DNA of 64,000 nucleotides from Oscheius tipulae (Eukaryota > Nematoda > Chromadorea > Rhabditida > Rhabditidae). Position 1 is the first letter of the stretch; each line of letters begins with the position of its first letter. The position numbers and the translations under genes are program-made. Location of the stretch: NCBI GenBank assembly GCA_037178975.1, contig JASJZH010000002.1, positions 2,542,001-2,606,000 on the forward strand, given 5' to 3'. Of the stretch, positions 62,440 to 64,000 are shown piece by piece. The notes under the pieces are model-generated. The model searched no databases. It had not been told where the DNA came from and saw only the letters and a program-made list of their open reading frames with translations.

Positions 62440-63987
62440 AAAGGAGTCGGCTGAGATCGATGAGTCTATTACATTGGTGAGAAAGGCTCTAGAACTCTAC
62501 CTGGGGAATAATTTCAACGATTCTCTTGAGCTCTTGAGCGACGGGTAAAGTAGTAACAAAGTTATCAAGGCAACTTTTCAGAAAAGACCAGATTTATACG
62601 TCTGTAGCCTATGCCCTGTACCACTTTATAGAAGCAATCATGCGCTTCGATAAGGTTTTACATTACTTATACTGTCCATGACGACTTCTATACAGGTGTC
62701 TTTGAAAAATGCAAGTGAGATCTGCAAGAATTCATTGCAACTGGTCAATAATAAAAGGAAGATCTACTCGTGGAAAGATACACTGTTTCTAGGAGAGGGT
62801 GTAGTCTACACCGACGGTACGTTCTTAACTTTCCGTTTAGATATATTTGACTGGATGTGGTCATAAAAAATTTCTAGAAGAGCTCCACGCGGAAGTCCTC
62901 TCTGCCTACTGTCTCCTCTTCAAATCTGCCCTCATCTTTCTTCAAGACGATAAATTCTCCAGTTTCCTGAAAGCTGCTCTGTCTATCCGATCCAGTTATC
63001 GTATTTTCAGGTCCAAACATTAGGGATGGTCCAGACAAAATTAGTTTCAGGTACTGTGAAGGGATGACCGTTTCTGGAAACTCAAGTCTTGATAGAGAGT
63101 TCCAAGCGGGAGTTAAATTGGGTAAATCCCATATGGATTGTTTCAGAGAAATCAAATCTAGGTCTGGGTCTCTTTCACATGGTTCTATCAACCCTTACCC
63201 CAAAAGTTGTGCATTTGCTGGAAGTTGCTGGTTTCAGAGGTGCGAAGGTCACTTTTTTCTACTCTCTCGTAGATGTATTTTACAGACTTCCGGCGTCGAA
63301 GAGCTCGTCGCCTGCTCAAAAATTTCTGATACTCTCTTCTCTTCTTTCGCTCGTAACATCTTGACCTCTTGGAATTTGTTGGGATCTTATATTTTTGGCA
63401 TTGGAGGTCCAGTCATTCAGCCGCAAATAGTTCACGCAACAGTACAACAACACTTACACAGCCAACAAATGAACCTTTTTTCTAGGGTATCTTGGATCTG
63501 TATTTTCTTGGCCGCCAAAAAGTACTCGCTGGAGAGTTTGCAGCTGCGGCTAATTTTTTCCAGAAGAGTCTAGATGTTTTGGGCGAGAAAGAATCCTTCA
63601 AGGTTGCATGTTATTGGGAGTTATTGTGAGTTTTTTTATTAAAAGTCTAATCAATGTGATTTAGCCTTTTACATTCTTACAACAGCGATCATGTACAAGC
63701 TCTTCAGTGTGCAAACCATCTTCACGACTTCAACTGGTCTCACTGTGTCTTCAGCTATGTCCGTCTCATCTGTACACTTGCTTGCAACAATGGTAGAGGG
63801 AGTGAGGAGACCGACTCTTTGGCCAGGTAGAACTTCCAATCCGTCATAATAGAAAGACCCTACCGGATTCAGAAACATTGACTCTTTACGTCAGAGAATA
63901 GCTGGTCGAGCTGTACCATTCGAAAAATATTGTAGCAGGAGAGCTGAATGGATTTTAGAAGGGAAAAGACAGCTTTTTGCCAAATGG
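62440..63987 (+). CDS. TTC39-family tetratricopeptide protein, partial at both ends
   Basis: Exons 62440-62544, 62582-62654, 62696-62816, 62878-63010, 63051-63121, 63162-63247, 63286-63406 (3' end uncertain), 63486-63625, 63665-63826 and 63873-63987 follow the TTC39 pattern: VRKALELYLGNNFNDSLELL, EELHAEVLSAYCLLFKSALI, FLQDDKFSSFLKAALSIRSS, GLFHMVLSTLTPKVVHLLEV, AGFRGAK, ARNILTSWNLLGSYIFGIGG, ILDLYFLGRQKVLAGEFAAA, CYWELF, then RQRIAGRAVPFEKYCSRRAE. Phase fits at every junction except 63406-63486, where the donor is ambiguous (63407 would break the frame; a later in-frame donor such as GTACAA is possible). The last donor at 63988 leads off the window. No start exon was identified. Introns of 38-40 nt occur. 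Family members contain TPR repeats; the molecular role is poorly defined (lipid and cilium links in vertebrates). Confidence 0.85.
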
Positions 63988-64000
63988 GTAACTTTTTTTT

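Overview
The window reads as a compact nematode nuclear genome, probably a rhabditid-like chromadorean. Genes are split by many very short introns (often 36-45 nt) with TTTTCAG-type 3' splice sites. Several start codons lie 2-4 nt after a TTTCAG/TTCCAG acceptor, as expected for spliced-leader trans-splicing. The gene set is typical of nematodes: receptor guanylyl cyclase, ShKT-peroxidase, DUF273 glycosyltransferase, LIM-transglutaminase LTD-1-like protein, paracaspase, ONECUT factor. The species cannot be named from sequence alone. Exon structures below were read by hand from splice signals and frame continuity.

Layout, left to right. 1.9-3.6 kb (+): 3' part of a PAN/apple-domain secreted protein. 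4.3-6.8 kb (-): MALT1-type paracaspase, head-to-head with 8.9-12.6 kb (+): ONECUT (ceh-48-like) CUT-homeobox factor. 13.7-18.3 kb (-): receptor guanylyl cyclase. 19.2-25.5 kb (-): ShKT plus animal haem peroxidase with Thr-rich linkers. 25.5-35.5 kb: gene-poor and rich in simple repeats, with only weak exon candidates. 35.6-40.3 kb (+): LIM/transglutaminase-like LTD-1 homologue carrying two 5S rRNA genes in its introns, in opposite orientations. 41.6-43.0 kb (+): DUF273 glycosyltransferase. 45.0-46.2 kb (+): CDC50/TMEM30 flippase subunit. 46.7-47.6 kb (+): paired-like homeobox gene. 48.3-49.4 kb: secreted-protein exon, tRNA-Ile(AAT), frameshifted vWA remnant. 52.3-56.1 kb (+): SLC36 amino-acid transporter. 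56.4-59.0 kb (-): SPE-39/VIPAS39. 59.6-59.8 kb (-): 56-aa metallothionein. 61.3-62.1 kb: large foldback element. 62.4 kb to the right edge (+): TTC39 homologue, open at the right end.

There is no operon-like pathway; the genes look like independent housekeeping, neuronal, cuticle and sensory units. The most interesting signals are non-coding: the two near-identical inverted 5S genes inside one host gene, sharing an upstream element; a third 5S fragment beside a perfect 19-bp hairpin at a splice donor; a degenerate tRNA-like family; a CTAC/GTAG-rich hairpin-containing sequence class; the foldback element; and an ATCGAT cluster upstream of the ONECUT gene.
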